Shown here: piece after piece, positions 26,201 to 39,686 of the stretch
How the letters are laid out: each line of letters opens with the position of its first letter
How positions within the stretch are numbered: position 1 is the first letter of the stretch
Origin: Varroa destructor
Taxonomy: Eukaryota > Arthropoda > Arachnida > Mesostigmata > Varroidae
DNA length: 64,000 nt
NCBI RefSeq assembly: GCF_002443255.2
Contig: NW_019211455.1
Coordinates: 4,508,597 to 4,572,596, forward strand
Reading direction: 5' to 3'
Program-made: the position numbers and the translations under genes
Notes under the pieces: model-generated
Told to the model about the DNA's origin: nothing
Seen by the model: only the letters and a program-made list of their open reading frames with translations
The model's database searches: none

Positions 26201-28901
26201 GGCCAATCATTTTAACATAGCAGGCGACATGCAAACTTGAAGACGGAGAAAACTTCATACTTGTGCTATTTTAATACATTGTTACTGGAATCGTCGTAGC
26301 TACAGAAAATTGTTGCCTAATGCTGAGGCCCTGAATGGGGTTTTTATTTTGGCGCTTCATTCTAACGGGAAATATCGCTTTGAATAGAACAAAGCTGAAG
26401 CTCACTCATCCAGCAATAGAAGAACGTGATCAACAATGACATGAAACACGCAAGTCGTTCAATATATATACATAGAATGCAATACTGTAGACCGGCAAGC
26501 AATTTCTTCTATAGCACCTATGGAAGAAAAAGTAAGCATCTTCTCGAATAAATTTCTTTCGAGTAACGAACCGGACATGGAAACCGGACCTCCTGGAGCT
26601 CGTATCAAACCGTGTTTTTTGAGTTCACTTTATTCATTCAGTAAACTTCGGATGAGCTTAATCCAACTTCGACTTTTTTTTGGAACCCTCGAGTTGCCGT
26701 CAAGCTGCTCTACGTGTAAGCAAACATTAGATAGATACCTGATAAATCATTTGGCGGAACCATCCTATCAGGATACGTACATGCATCAGACAATGTAGAT
26801 AATATCATTGAAGAAGCGATGTGAGAAGACGTCTTAATGACATCACTGTTAAATCATTTACAATGAAAACAGACGAATTTGTAACACGTGCAAGCTACAT
26901 ATATGATAGAAAGCGTTGTATTTGTATAGCGTGACGCAGGCGTAAATTACTACGGATAAATCATTGTACGTGATGATATACACGTTCTAGCCGTGCTTCC
27001 ATGCACCAAAAAACAAACGAAGCTATTTCTAGATTTACAAAGAGTCGTAATTGTTTCGAAACAGGTTTTCGAGGGTTCCATGTTGCCCCTCTGTGTGGGG
27101 ATGAAATAGATTCTCAGGAAGGAAGGACGTCAAGGACTCAGCATAGACAGCACGATTCATGCAGCTGAATCCGTTTTACAGAAATGAATCACAATGACTG
27201 GAAACCGCGAAACGAAGCCGATGGCGTTATTTATCTAAATCACCTCACACTGACTTCGCTATTATGAATATAATCTTCAAAACAATGCACAAGGTGCATC
27301 AAGCCAAAAACAGGAAGATATCGATTAACATTTTTTCCTTTAAGCAATACATACAGCTGTATGTACTTAGTCATCAGATCTTTCGTCCTAAATGCTCCCT
27401 AGGTAAATAAGTCAAATGCACGATCAGTGAACTGATGTACATGCAACGTTGCTGTGAGGTGCCTTTTTTTTTAGCACTAATGAAATAAGCTCCCTGTGAC
27501 GTTCACCTCAAATGCTGTACAAATGTTATTGTAAAAATTTTCTGTAAAAGATCCGTTCCATCGTTGTCCTCTACGAAGAAATACATCGACCAACTGCATC
27601 TAGGTGGATTTTTACCACTGTTAAATGATTACAAAGTAAAGAAAAATGGCAAAGGGCGAAACTGGGTTTAAATTTAAGCTGGCCCCCTATTTTAACGGAA
27701 CATGTGTATTGTTTTGGCTCTAGCAGTACCAGCGGCCAGCAAATATGGCTCCTATCTTCCCTCAGCTGGAGAGCAAAGCTTGAGACAAGCTTTTAGCTTA
27801 AGCAGAAAGTTCTAGAGAGTGTGCAAGAAGGAATGGGGTGGGCGTATCGCATTGACTAGACTGAACTCGGGTTTCCGGCGGCTGCAGAGTCGTCATCACT
27901 GCTACTAATGCTGTTCTTCGCCGATCCAACCTTCGGCTGCTAATTCTGTCGGACCCTTTCTCCTCTGCCTCTCAGTGGGGGACCATGACACAAGCTACCT
28001 GAGACAGGCGCGCCAGTGATTCTAGTTGCGATTCCCGGATCCCCATCCCTTTAGCTCTGCAGGCCCTTTCTTACGTATCGGGCTCTGTTGCCAGTGGCAG
28101 AACGCTCAGCAGTTCTTGTTCTTGGACGAGAAAAGATGAAGGCAACTTCGGTGCTGGAGAAGAGGGCAGAGGAGAGACAGGTAAAAGAGGGGATATCGAA
28201 CGCGCATCGGGTCGGTGTTCGGCTGCCGCGCGCTCTCTATAGGAAGCTTGTGTAGTCTGTATACGCGCTATACACTGGCGAAGCGTTAAGCACCTTGTTC
28301 CGACGTATGGTTGGGCATAAATACACTGAATTTGCATATTAATTGAGAATACCCCCATCCCGTCCGGTGCGCTGCGTCCAATTTCCACTTCGTTCCCTCT
28401 TATTTCGGCGCTTGGAGCTGCCCCCCTAGCACACCTAGCAGCTTCTACCACCCACCTTCACGACTGCTACCGCCTAGTCAGAAATCTGCTTCCTTGGCTG
28501 AAGGAACTCGGTCTGAAACGCAAGCCGTTCAATACGAGCCCAAGTGGCAAGGGCTCGCTTGCACGTTACTACGCTGGCTAGCTCGCTAAGCAGCCTGCAG
28601 TGACTCCGGTCACTACAGCATCTGCCCAGCGTTGCTTCCCCAGTTCATGCGTTCCGCAAGCCCCCACCAGCTTTCCGTGACACCTAATCGGGTATTTGCC
28701 CTGCTGGGCTACCCAATCGTGCTAATTCGACTAGTGGCATCAACGCCGAGCTGAAAAGAGGAATTCCAATAAGGTCCCGGCAGCTCGGTCTAGTAGCAAG
28801 ATGACATCAGAAAATGAAGCTACTTTTAAGCTCGCCGATGACCCCTTCCCGCGATCCTGCTAGTAGCGACTAAAAGTGCAGACCAAGTGTCTTCTTTTCA
28901 G
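23279..28901. other. AT-rich stretch with a GC island, no gene supported
   Basis: 23.3-27.7 kb is AT-rich. Around 24.9-25.05 kb all three + frames are open at once, but none has a recognised product. A long A-rich tract sits at 24669-24693. From 27.7 to 28.9 kb the DNA is GC-rich with minus-strand open frames (28071-28451) of low-complexity character. No RNA gene or transposon was recognised. Confidence 0.4.
24669..24693. repeat. Poly-A tract
   Basis: Sixteen A residues, one G, then nine more. No reverse-transcriptase-like or retrocopied sequence was recognised just upstream. Confidence 0.9.
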
Positions 28902-28927
28902 ATGAGCTTAAGATCGAGAGATGGCAG
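28902..28927 (+). CDS. Candidate 26-nt micro-exon (ELKIERWQ)
   Basis: One of the best acceptors in the left half (GTGTCTTCTTTTCAG) is followed 26 nt later by CAG/GTACGT. Entered in phase 1 it reads ELKIERWQ and leaves in phase 0. Its entry phase matches the exit of the candidate exon at 22402, which would give the join RALFRE-D-ELKIERWQ. Such a short segment can easily arise by chance, so confidence is low. No family was recognised. Confidence 0.25.
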
Positions 28928-31155
28928 GTACGTGGCTAAGTAGAAGCAGAGCTCAGGCCTTCGTCGATGGAGCCGCTCAACTTTTGACAGTTAATCAGGC
29001 AAAGCATGTAAATTCCAACATGCCCGTTACGCACCGTTTTTTTACCGTAGTATTAAAGCTCCTTCAGCAAGCTGGCCCATTTCCAAAAGAATAACAACGA
29101 CTCCAGATTTTATGACATAACGCTGTTTAATGCTGTGGTTAACTCCTTTTGCCTGCGGCCCGCAACATTGGCCAACCATCGCTTGCTTATTGATTGCACC
29201 GAAAAGGTTCTAATATGTCATAGTTTCACCCCTTATTCGTTTTTACATGCGCGATTTGAATTTTCAGGCGCGGATAAAAATTTCAACAGTTCTGAAGTCC
29301 ATTCCAACAAGTTATTCGCGATCGTCATAGTAAACAAAGCGAACGATATCGACACCATTTTATTTCAGTCCTGAAGTGGGCGCTGTTTTCTCGCTTGTCG
29401 TTCGGAACTGAACGTTTCGGTCATTCATTTAGCCATAAAGGGCAAGTTTTTGGTAAGGTATACTATTTCGAGGTAAGCTGTGCAGATTACCTCTATGGTC
29501 CCTTTTTCCTCAGCTTGTACTTTCTTAACAAATATTACTGTCAATAAAAAAATAGAAACCTCAGCGCCAACAGCTACTCGGGATTACAGCAAATACGCAA
29601 TCAATTTTGTAACACGAAATGTTTACCTACGGTGCCTCCAACCCAGTCTTTCATTGTAGAGGTTTGTGTGTCTGGTCAAAAAGTGTTTCCTGCAGTAAAA
29701 ACAATAATCTACTGCCTGTTTATCGCTCCACCCCGAGCAATCAAGGAGGTCTTCATCTATCTCTGTGGATACACTAGAAAAGGATAGCACTATATAAAAC
29801 ACAACTAATTTAATGCGACAGTCGAGAACACCAGCTGGAACGAGAGAGAAGAACGGCGTGTTTCTCAAAGAACCATTTGCCCTCAGGCCTAAGGGTGCCT
29901 ACAACCTTGTAGAAAAAAATAAAAACTTCCTGTGTCATATCCCCCCCCCCCCCCCAAAAAAAAAAAAAAAAGATGGGCTGCTATGGCCGTACCATCAACC
30001 TAGAGCGGTTGGTTTTATAGAGCACTAATGATTGTCTGGAAAAAAAAAGACAATCAGAGCAATTTTAGCATTTAGACGCAATTATTATTCCTATTCTTAT
30101 TATGATTCTTTAATGAAACATTGGCTGAGTATGTGATTGTGTTTTCTGTTTTTCCAGTCTCTGAAATAGCTTATTGGATACGGACTCCAAATCACTTTAC
30201 AGTGTAACGTCTTCACTTTTGTAAAATCGGTTGTCTTCTAATGGTATAGCTTTAGAGAACACGAAATTAGAGTTCAAAATGGTGACTTTTGGTTCTTCAT
30301 AGCACGACATTCGAACAGAAAGTACTGATCTATCCCATATAATAACCCACATGAATACTTCGTCGGCTATCCAATGGCAAAATTTTAGCCGCATTTTAAA
30401 TATCGAGTCGGCAATAATATTGTTGCTAAACACGACGCTTGGCTTTTCTGCATTTCTCATAGGCCCATCTATTTTCTACCATTTATTAGGTGGAAAACGG
30501 GTTTTTTACAACATACACAGTATAAACTCGATATTTAAAAGGTTTTTGCCAATGTCATGACAGCTGGTGAACTCTACAGAGGCAGTGGTCCTTGGACTCC
30601 GGAAATTACTTTGCAATTGAATCACCCCACTTGAGATAAGCCAGAGTGTACCATAACCCAACTTTCTCATGGTTTCTCAAAGGGACTGCGAAATTCCTGT
30701 CAAAGAGAACAGGCCCACTATATTATTCTCAGCAGTCCAATGTTTATAGAGGGACATGGTTTAGAGCTAATATTGATTTTTGAAGTCGGCGTCGTTTCTG
30801 GCTGTTGCAAATCGTTCGCTTTACAACAGGACTGAATAATTTTGATTGCCCTATGTGGCCTGTAAAAGGATATACTTGTGTGACGTATGCACTTGTGACG
30901 TAACCTGACAATCAACAATTGTTTCAACAATATATGGACAGTCAAGAGATAGATTGCCAACAGACAATTTCTGCTTGTAGGGTAATGATACCGATATACT
31001 ATGAAACCGACAAATCAGCGCGAAAATACATCGGATTTACACTGAATTGAAAGCGAACGAGGTTTTCAGAATGAGCGCATGCGCATATAGGTCTCATTGG
31101 AAACGCAATAAGCGAGCCTCTAGTGATTAAGAAGAAAATAATCTACCTTTGGCAG
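28928..31155. other. Stretch with one weak exon candidate and simple repeats
   Basis: Mostly AT-rich. A segment at 29369-29452 lies between a TTTTATTTCAG acceptor and a G/GTAAGG donor and is open in phase 1 to phase 1, reading LKWALFSRLSFGTERFGHSF onward. It could be an exon, but has no recognised family. A poly-C/poly-A junction at 29941 and a small hairpin at 30030-30055 (GATTGTCT paired with AGACAATC across an A-rich loop) are also here. Confidence 0.35.
29941..29971. repeat. Poly-C (15) joined to poly-A (16)
   Basis: Fifteen C residues are followed immediately by sixteen A residues. This is an unusual homopolymer junction and a probable site of sequencing length error. Confidence 0.95.
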
Positions 31156-31278
31156 CCGCCTGTATATGCAAGTCGTTTACTCCAGGTGATTTAGTTCTGC
31201 GTTACACGAGCTCATGTTTCTCTTCTCAAACGGCAGTTGAAGGAAGTGCTAGAATCCAGGGGCGCCCGCTAGAAAACA
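31156..31278 (+). CDS. Candidate internal exon, unknown gene
   Basis: The 123-nt segment is bounded by a pyrimidine-rich CTACCTTTGGCAG acceptor and a GTGAGT donor, and is open in phase 1 to phase 1. Its translation includes CKSFTPGDLVLRYTSSCFSS and ends IQGRPLEN. Its exit phase fits the next candidate exon at 31461, separated by a 182-nt intron, close to the ~200-nt introns of the confirmed genes here. The product is not recognised, and the codon evidence is suggestive only. Confidence 0.32.
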
Positions 31279-31460
31279 GTGAGTTAAGAGTCATCGCACC
31301 CCTTCAAAGGAAGTGCGATGTGCAAGATATTTCTGGTCCCGTTGTTGTTGTCTGACAGCATGCAGCGAGACCATAGACAAATCCATAGAATAGACGAAAA
31401 TAGACGCATCCATAGACGCTAGCCGAAAGTATTTCACCTCCTTTTTCTGCATGTATCCAG

Positions 31461-31618
31461 CGTTCCTTTACGCAAAATTAGGTGATCCCACCGAAGTAGC
31501 AACAGGACTGTACAACGAGTTAAGATGTGCGGGTGTGGGATCGGACGCAGTTGTAAGCTCTACGGGGATCCCAGTTGGCCCCACACAATTGATTCTAGCC
31601 AGTTTGACGTCTATCATT
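31461..31618 (+). CDS. Candidate internal exon, unknown gene
   Basis: The 158-nt segment follows a TTTTTCTGCATGTATCCAG acceptor and ends at ATT/GTGAGT. Read in phase 1 to phase 0 it gives FLYAKLGDPTEVATGLYNEL, continuing through a Gly/Val/Ser/Thr-rich part to LILASLTSII. A second acceptor at 31480 would keep the same frame and shorten the exon by 21 nt. The phase matches the exon at 31156. No family is assigned and no next exon was fixed downstream. Confidence 0.32.
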
Positions 31619-34231
31619 GTGAGTCGTCATCTAGTCCGGTTTATAAATTATAGTCCACAGATTAAAGTATAGCTCTCGACACTAGAATAGCAGCATAAAG
31701 CAGAGAAACAACTAAGTAGGCACTGACTGTTTACAGGCTGAGATAGTCTCTATGTGCGACTCAAGATAAGCTTAATTCCCATAGACGCAATAGTTGTCAC
31801 TATGATTATTTGTGAAACTCAGTTAAATCAATAGGGCGAAGTAGCTGTTCTCGTTGAAAACGCTAGGACCGGAATACTATGAAAAGAAAATCCGGTTCCC
31901 TGTTCTCTAGAACATCTGCTCAGGTCGCTATGTGAGACTCAAAGGGCTTTACGATGCTGAAAACACACATCTTGTATATGTGCGTGAGCCTAGAAAATGA
32001 TATTGTATTCAATGCAGTGCTCTTAAGCTAGCGAAACGGTGTCCTTCATTATTACGTGCCAACACTGGTAATTAACAATGACCGCCTGAACACCAGAGGT
32101 TCCCATGCGTGTCTTATGTTGCGTATGTTTACTTCTCTATTTCTATATCGCAAACATGCATACTTCTTCCAGTCAACATGTACACAATTATCATACTTGG
32201 CTCCAGGGTTTCTCGGCCTGAAAGTACAATAGTATACAAAATATAACGTCTACAAATGATTGTTGTGTTTTAAATTAGTAGCGCGGCATTCTGCACCCCG
32301 TATGAACGCTTTTCTTTACCAGCGTTCGACTTGCCGGTTGTCGCGGTGCTGGGTAGGCAGGTTGAGTCTTTCGCTTTCAAATAAAGCCGAATATTTGAAC
32401 GCAATTCAGCCCTGTTCTTTTCAAGTAGCTATGCTTCGACATAATGGTATTGTTGAAGGCGGTTCCCCCACGAGAAGGAACGACAATTAGTCTATGCTGT
32501 CTGAAATTATTGCTATTGTTGCAGCTAGAACCATAGCAGTGTGAGTGCCACAACCACGTTGGCTAGCATGACCACCACCAACATAGAAGGAAGCTGCCAA
32601 TGTCCTGTGCTAGCGCGCATGGCTCACATGAAGTTGAAGAGAGGGAATGATTGCGCGACGGGGAGCAGGGCGTATGGAGCTTTTGAGAACTGAGAAGCCT
32701 CGGAGCAGAAAGATGCAGCCAATACGTTATGGGTCCAAAAAGGAGCAAGGCAATCGAATGAAAGAGCAGAGGCTGGTCTAACGGGGGACTAGGACAGGGC
32801 GGCTTAAAGGAGTCGAACAGACAGCGCTAACTCTGGGAAACGGCCATCTACCCTAATTACGCAGATCACGCAAGCAATCGCACTCTCACTCCGCCGGCTG
32901 GTCGTCGCTGAAGACTGATACCGGAGATAGGGCCCGCGCTCCAGTCCAATTGCTTCTTGCCTGGGATAGCCTGCCTGCAGATCGAGCCGCAATGAGTTAA
33001 CGCTACTGGGCTGCCGGAAGAGAGAGAAAAGTAAAGATAAGTGCTGCCCTGTATTCGCAGCCGTCGCTCTGAAGTAAGCGTTCCAAGTCAGCTCACTGCA
33101 GTCCACTGCGCTCATAGGATTTCGCCGTTGCCCGAGTGGCGACCAAGTATGTCAGTATATCGAGATCGACAGCCTAGAATAGACTACAGGGAATGGGAAC
33201 GGCAGGACAAAACATATTGGCAGCTAAGAGAGAGCTGGTTTGTTTTCATTGCTCAATGCCATCGACTACGAAAGGATACTGGCGAAAAAAAGTTAATTTT
33301 CTACAAAAGCAGTCACCTTCTCACATGTTTTAATTCAGTGTAGACTGTGTGTACGCCAACTAATTAAACGCTGTCCTGTCACCTTCATTACACTTAATCC
33401 TTTCGCATGCCATCGCACCCATGTGGCCTCAATGTTTACCTAAAGGCCTTCAATCATACATGGAAAAATCAGGTGAAGATAAACAGGTCGCAGAAATGGT
33501 ACAATACAATTTGAAAGCTATACATAGATGTAAAGCAACAACAGTTATTACGCAGTAGGAACAATGTTGCCGTTCTGTTTTTATACGTTCGATACATTAG
33601 GCTTAGCATAATAAAGTTCCCTTGACACAGCTCAAGACAAGAGTTGAGATAAAAGAAAAACTAACTGATCTATACTCATATGACAAGTCACCTCTGGTAC
33701 CTAACATCTAAGGATATGTGTCACGTATTTCTTTGCCACGTTACCGTTAAAGCTATTGATCAGTCCGTGTGAGCCTTTTGATTTCGATTCTTATCAGCCG
33801 CCTTACCGTTAAGATAACATCTGGTCTGAAGGTTCGTTTTCATTTCCTGTTCATAGTTAAGTCTATAACTTTAGTGCCTGAAGGATAAAAGCAATGATAC
33901 GACATTTCATAGGTGTTATTCCAAACCTAGATTAATGAAAAGGAAGACAATAAATAGTGTAACTTTTTGCAGAAAGCGTTTAGACGTGCGTGATACGAAA
34001 CGTACACTCCCAGTCACTGTATCAAGGTAGGCCACTCGAACAACATGTCCATAACATAGTTCCTTCCTCAAACGTTTAACTAAACGAGTAAGCATGTCTG
34101 GCGGCACACACACGTTGGGCACAACAATCTGAGATGCGCCTTTGATTATATTTATTTAGAACGTCCTTTTTTATGCTCGATTGTCTACGTACTAACCAAA
34201 AGTGATATCTTACCTCATGGGCCTGTTGTTA
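31619..34231. other. Stretch without a supported gene
   Basis: AT-rich from 31.6 to 32.2 kb, GC-richer at 32.3-33.3 kb, then AT-rich. Open frames at 32804-33115 (-) and 33041-33343 (+) overlap on opposite strands and lack recognisable domains. A pyrimidine-rich acceptor near 32422 opens a short frame, but no partner exon could be fixed. Confidence 0.4.
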
Positions 34232-35155
34232 ATTAAGCATGCACTAGCTGGAACTTTGCTTGTGTTTCAAAAAGCTATGGAACGAATGTGGGATGGACAT
34301 TGGTGCTGTGTCCTGTATGGACTATATGTCATAGAGATATACTCAACAATGGTTCGCGAAGTTCAAAACTGGTATCTTGAAACTGAAGAGCGCCACCATC
34401 TTGGTCGGCCATTCGAGGTCGATGAGGACCGTCCAAAAGTACTTTTGAGGAAAGATAGCCCGAAAACAACTCGTGCATTGGCCGAGAAGATGAACTGTAG
34501 TCATATAAGTATCGGTAGATGTGTTAAATTTATGGCATTTGTTCAAGAATAAGGGGTCGGGATGTTCTATAAGCTGATAGAAAAGCACAAGGAGACACAG
34601 CTTTTCATCGTCTCTGAGCATCTCGCCCGACAGCGGACAACACGCAGCTGCAATGACAGTTTGTAATACAGAGTTTACACAGATAACGGGAAGTGGTTTC
34701 CTTAGGTCGATGCGAAAGAGAGCAGGAAATGGATGGCTGCGGAAGATATGTCTCAGTCTAGAGTTAAGGCAAGTTTTCCTTTAAAAATACCATCGTCTGC
34801 CTTTCCTAGGAATGAAAGGGTCCTGTATCCCGAAAAGTGCTTGCAAAAAGACGGAGCGCTCATCAAGCATCTGTTTATGGCTCGGTTGCGTCAAGTGTAT
34901 GTGCCTCTTGCGCAGGAAAAAAATCCAATCATTAAAACAAAGTATATCCCTTTCCACTTCAATGCCAGACTAGACAGAGCAATAATCGCTAAAGCAGCCT
35001 TACCAAAGCTCAAGCAAGAGGTTCCTTAGTGTGTACCATATCCTCCAGATCTTACGTTAACTGGATGTCAGGCCTGAGCATTTCTGGCGACATCAAATAG
35101 ATGCTTGGGAGATGGGAGGAGGTCCTAGCGAGTGACGGCAAATACATATTAAAAT
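34232..35155 (+). mobile_element. Degenerate mariner transposon (transposase pseudogene)
   Basis: The + strand carries fragments of a Tc1/mariner-superfamily mariner transposase in order. The N-terminal DNA-binding part includes GRPFEVDEDRPKVLL and a helix-turn-helix segment around RALAEKMNCSHISIGR. A catalytic start survives as TDNGKW, corresponding to the usual TGDEKW. The later HQDNARPH block is altered to FHFNARLDRA, and the YSPDLAP block reads YPPDLTL. The C-terminus has RWEEVLASDGKYI. In-frame stops and frameshifts separate the fragments, and the second and third catalytic Asp positions look lost, so it cannot encode active transposase. Terminal inverted repeats were not identified; the limits given are those of recognisable coding sequence, near the usual ~1.3 kb length of the family. 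Confidence 0.87.
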
Positions 35156-38100
35156 TATTTTCTGTGAGAAATCTAGGGAGACGCTATGTTTTTAGTGAAG
35201 TGATAGAACCTCCATTTATTAGCTTCCAACCTATTACAATAGTCGAATACCTATTCATGTACCAAGCCTTAGAGCTTCTTGTTTAACTTGAATATTGCAC
35301 ACCTAAACTGTAGTAAGTTTATTAACATGTCTGTGTGAAGACAAACTTGCAACATAGACCCATCCATTTAGGTTACAAACTCGTCTGCTTTCAATATGTT
35401 TTAGACGACTGAACATCTGGTAAAATCTAGTAGTTATTGGCCAGACAACGGTTTAAGGCCATCTGTCTGCCATGTGAAATTGACAAAAACTCTTATGTCC
35501 TTATTTAGTCCTATTCATTCAGTCAAGAGCTTAGATCGGTTTAGGGTTTACTTGAATGAATTTACTGTGCAAAGCTGTGTAGTAAAGCGATTCCAGAACT
35601 TGTAGACGAATTTCGGTAAAATAAAAGAAAGGCGACCAAAGTTTATGAGCACGTGGAAGTCAGAGCTTCATCTTAACTAGGTGACAAAATAAAATCTATC
35701 TACAGCGGCACCCATATCCAAAGAGTATTGCTGACAACAAAAGAATGGTTTCATTATGCGGAACATGCCGTCACAGAAGCGGCCAACCTTATCCCTTTCG
35801 CTTAGAGGTAAAAAAAAAGTCGCCTAAAAATAACTTGCGCTTTACAAATAGAGGAAGAAAGACGAAGGAAAAGTTCGGAGAACTAAGACGAAAAAGAGAA
35901 CTCAAGGAAAAATACCTAGGTATTACCCAATATGCGATAATGACTACCACGACCGTGAGGTTCCTGCGAATCCTGTAGACACCCACAGAAAACCAAGCCT
36001 AGATGCAACTAGCCAATTTTGGACATTTGTAAAAATGTTAGTTGTCAATAGACGACGCTTCCTAAAACGTCTCCTAGATGCACACATATTATTAATAGTA
36101 CATTCGCTCGAGTCGGTGGTATTATATTATTTTGAGTCCAAAATATACCTACCGTATGGTCGCGCTTATCATCGCCAGCGTTAACGCCAGGTACAGACAT
36201 GGCCATTAAATGTTCATGATTATATTCGACTCGCTACCGGCGAGTTCATGGGCCTAACGTTAGTTAATTAGTGCAACCATGCCTGAGGTGTTAGCACTTC
36301 AGTGTGAAGAACACTAGTATCTTTTGCTGTTTATTGTAGCAGTAAATTTATAATTTCCTATTATACTTACACAAAGCGCTTACGAACTCTGATGTCAACA
36401 AATCGAGTTCCTGATTCGTTTAATATAGCAGAATACTTCGTGCCCGAGCTCCGTTAAAATATCTCCATATATAGTGGTAAGGTGGTTAAAGATTACATAC
36501 GGAAAGCTTTATAAACGGTTCAAGTGCATATTAACGTCAGCTTTATGAATTATCGCCAGTTTGTGCTGTGGCTCTGTATTAGTATGGCATAAAACAACAT
36601 GAATATCCACTTAGTACGTCAGAATCTGCCTGTTAAATGATCAAAGACTCGTGCACTCACTAATCCGACCCTGCAGTAGACGTGAGGCGTGGAATCTGAT
36701 TGGATTACGGAGCCCGAAACAGTTTCCGCCATTAAGGCATTCACAGAAAGTTCAACATCCGAAACATGAACCATTGGCGCCGCTGTACATGCGCCATTAT
36801 CAAGCGAGCACCGGCGCAGGTGTGCCCAGATGATCAAAGGACACAGGCTTGTTGAAATTTGTGGGTGCAAGATGGTTGGCTGATCTGATACGGAGGCTAG
36901 TCTGAACGATGTCGGCGCGGCATGCCACTGAATATTGCGTAGATTGCATGACAGCTGTTCGTCTGTTTTAGCATGAAGAAGTATTTCGAACTCACTAATC
37001 GACTTCAGCTACATTTCATCTATTTATTTGGTTGATTTCGGCCTTCAAAAAAATTCAGCCATATTAATAGACTGCGCCTATTCGACAGACGAAAGTGTAA
37101 AAAACATTGACAAAGATGACCTCGTAAAGCAACCGTCTAACTCTGGGAGATCTGTCGATTTTTTCCGGGATACAAATCGTTTTGAATTCTACGTCCGGGG
37201 CTGCCGCTAAACGTTTCCTCAGAGGCTATTTTTGGATTTCCGTTATTAATGGGCACATGACTAAAACGTGCGAACATACTTATAAAAGCTTTCTCTTGAT
37301 GAATGCTCAATCGTAGAACACATAATAAAGACGAACGCGACTAAATAGGATTTTTGTATGTAGCCGTATCGAGTCGCAGCAAGTTTACCTGGATATAGAA
37401 TAACGCAACAATTACATCTTTTAACTAAAATATACATTTTAAGATTTACGTCCAATTCTATTAATCGTGCCGCGCCCGCTTTGGTACGAAACGAGTTGTA
37501 CTTGACTTGCAGTTTTTTTTACTGAAAGAGGATGAAAAATTTCCGGAATTGTTTTTCATTCGGGCAGATTTTCGTATTTTGTATATAGTAGGATCCAAGT
37601 GTAAGATTACCATTGAAGTTATGAGGCACTTATTTCTCGATCTTCCCCTGAAGGGCGTACAGTGACGACTCACTGGCTTGGATTTTCCACTGGAATTTCC
37701 TGAAAACTTACAGCATCGAACTTGAACCACTTCACACGTTTCAGCAGACAAACACGTTACTTCTGAGGCCGGTTATACGCATACGACAGGGAACCTTACC
37801 TGTCAGCTGTGACCCAGGTTAAATTTCCATTTATTAAGAAGATAGAGGCCGTCCTCAACAGAGCTGAATTTAAAGAGGTCTTTAGTCATCTTGTCGGTGT
37901 GAAGCATGATGCGAAAAAAATCAATGTATACAGTCAGCTAACTAGTGACAAGAACGGTTAAATATATTTGAATTTTCCCGCTCAACTGGATCGATGATAA
38001 TTACAAAGAACAGTGTATAGAAAATTCTTATATCGTACTTTAATAAATACTCATATGGAAACCGTCCAATGGAAATTTGCAAAACCATTTTTCCGCTGAT

Positions 38101-39686
38101 CGAGAGCTACAACTGCAAATTGTAGTTCTCCGGCGACGTGCTAAAATCCTATACTTCACAAATGTGTGTTTCTTAATAAATTTAATAACGATTACTTGAA
38201 GACCTCTTTTCGCTGATTGATTTCAAGGACTGTGTGTTTCATTACCGAAATAAAGACCAATTCGTGATTTGAATCGAAATACGAAAGAACGTCTGCATTA
38301 CGATGCAGACGCCGCAATTTTTGCCGCGTTTTTTAGGGGCGGTAAGCGAACAAGTGTTTGGTCGTAAAAGTCGAGTATGAAACGTAGCGGCTAAAACAAA
38401 TCGGTCAGTGTGGAGCTAAATAGGTTATAAAAGTACAAGATTCGCTAGCAGAGTACGGAGGTTATTTTACCGAAGGGTCCGCCCGATTGCGTTAGTTAGA
38501 AGTTAACGCAGGCTATAAAATGAGACGATCTCTAGCCATTTTTCGCTAAATAAGCTTAACCTATCGATTCATAAAACGGCTAAAAAAGGAGTAGGTATTT
38601 CTACACTGTAGCTGATTGGTTGATATACAGTTCATTTATAATGCAGATATACCATGGTGAATGCATTGCAGGTCACCTTCAGCGTTAGAGCTCCATAGGC
38701 TTTTACGTTACCGTGAATACTAGATCTTAGAATGCTTCATTTGCGAATGGAGATTGTAGACCTTCCTTCAATATGCTAGAATTATTTTTTTAGTGCACCT
38801 TGATTTAGTAAATCTTTTTTTTTGTCACTTATAAATATTTGTCGTTTATCAGAACATTTATTATAGAGGAAATTGCCCTTACACCTGTCCTTGGGCTGAC
38901 GAGTGGTAAAAAATGAAAAAGATTCGTTTTCTGTATTCCCCCACCGTCTCATAGTGCTGAGCTCATAGATTTCACTTAAATTACATCCAGCACGAAAGCA
39001 ATGTCATCGATATGACTCACTATTGTGCTTGAGAACGCGCCCTTAAATTGGTGATCTGAATACAGCATTTGCCATCCAGAAGTGACCGGCAGAAGTGAAG
39101 ATACGGTAAAAGATCTACAAGACGGACGTTCTGTGTTATCCGGTCGACCGCCAGCGTTGCTGGCTGTATACAGTCAAATAATCTGGTATTGTTCGAAAAG
39201 AAAGTGATGCGAAATACTATGTTTGAACTAATGAGTATCTGGTGGTCTTTCCACAGTGGTAGCTAATCTTACCAATGTGTCTTTACCACAGCGTTTTCGA
39301 CGATAAGCACAAGGAGACGATTACGTTCCATCTAAGAACGCCTACTTTATACATTTATATAATCTGTGAAGTCCCGTTCTATTTATAAACAACTCAGATA
39401 TTGATAGTGACACGATTTACTTTGCTAAATTTTCCAACTGGACCAAATGGTAGAAGGTAACTGGCTTCATTAGATTTCTTTTACAGTGCACGAAGCTGAT
39501 TTGTTTACCCCTAGCTGAAAATTACATTGGCAAATAACATTACTATGATTGTTATATGGCTGTACATTAAAATTAACGGGTCTTTCAGCGTTATTAAACA
39601 CGCTGTGTTTTGTTCTAGGAACGGATAGCGGCCTGAGTCCTCGAACGTTCTTTTGACAGTATCGATACATCATGTATTTGACATTT
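35156..39686. other. AT-rich stretch without a supported gene
   Basis: Stops are frequent in all frames. A minus-strand segment at about 36.66-36.82 kb (RRCSLDNGACTAAP onward) ends at a GTGAGT donor and might be an exon of the cysteine-rich minus-strand material further right, but it has no clear acceptor. A + strand segment near 39.07-39.15 kb faintly resembles the linker of a mariner transposase. Nothing else was recognised. Confidence 0.4.

Noticed and set aside
39061..39240. Third mariner fragment
   Set aside because: Only a short linker-like stretch (KDLQDGRSVLSGRP) resembles transposase; too little to call.
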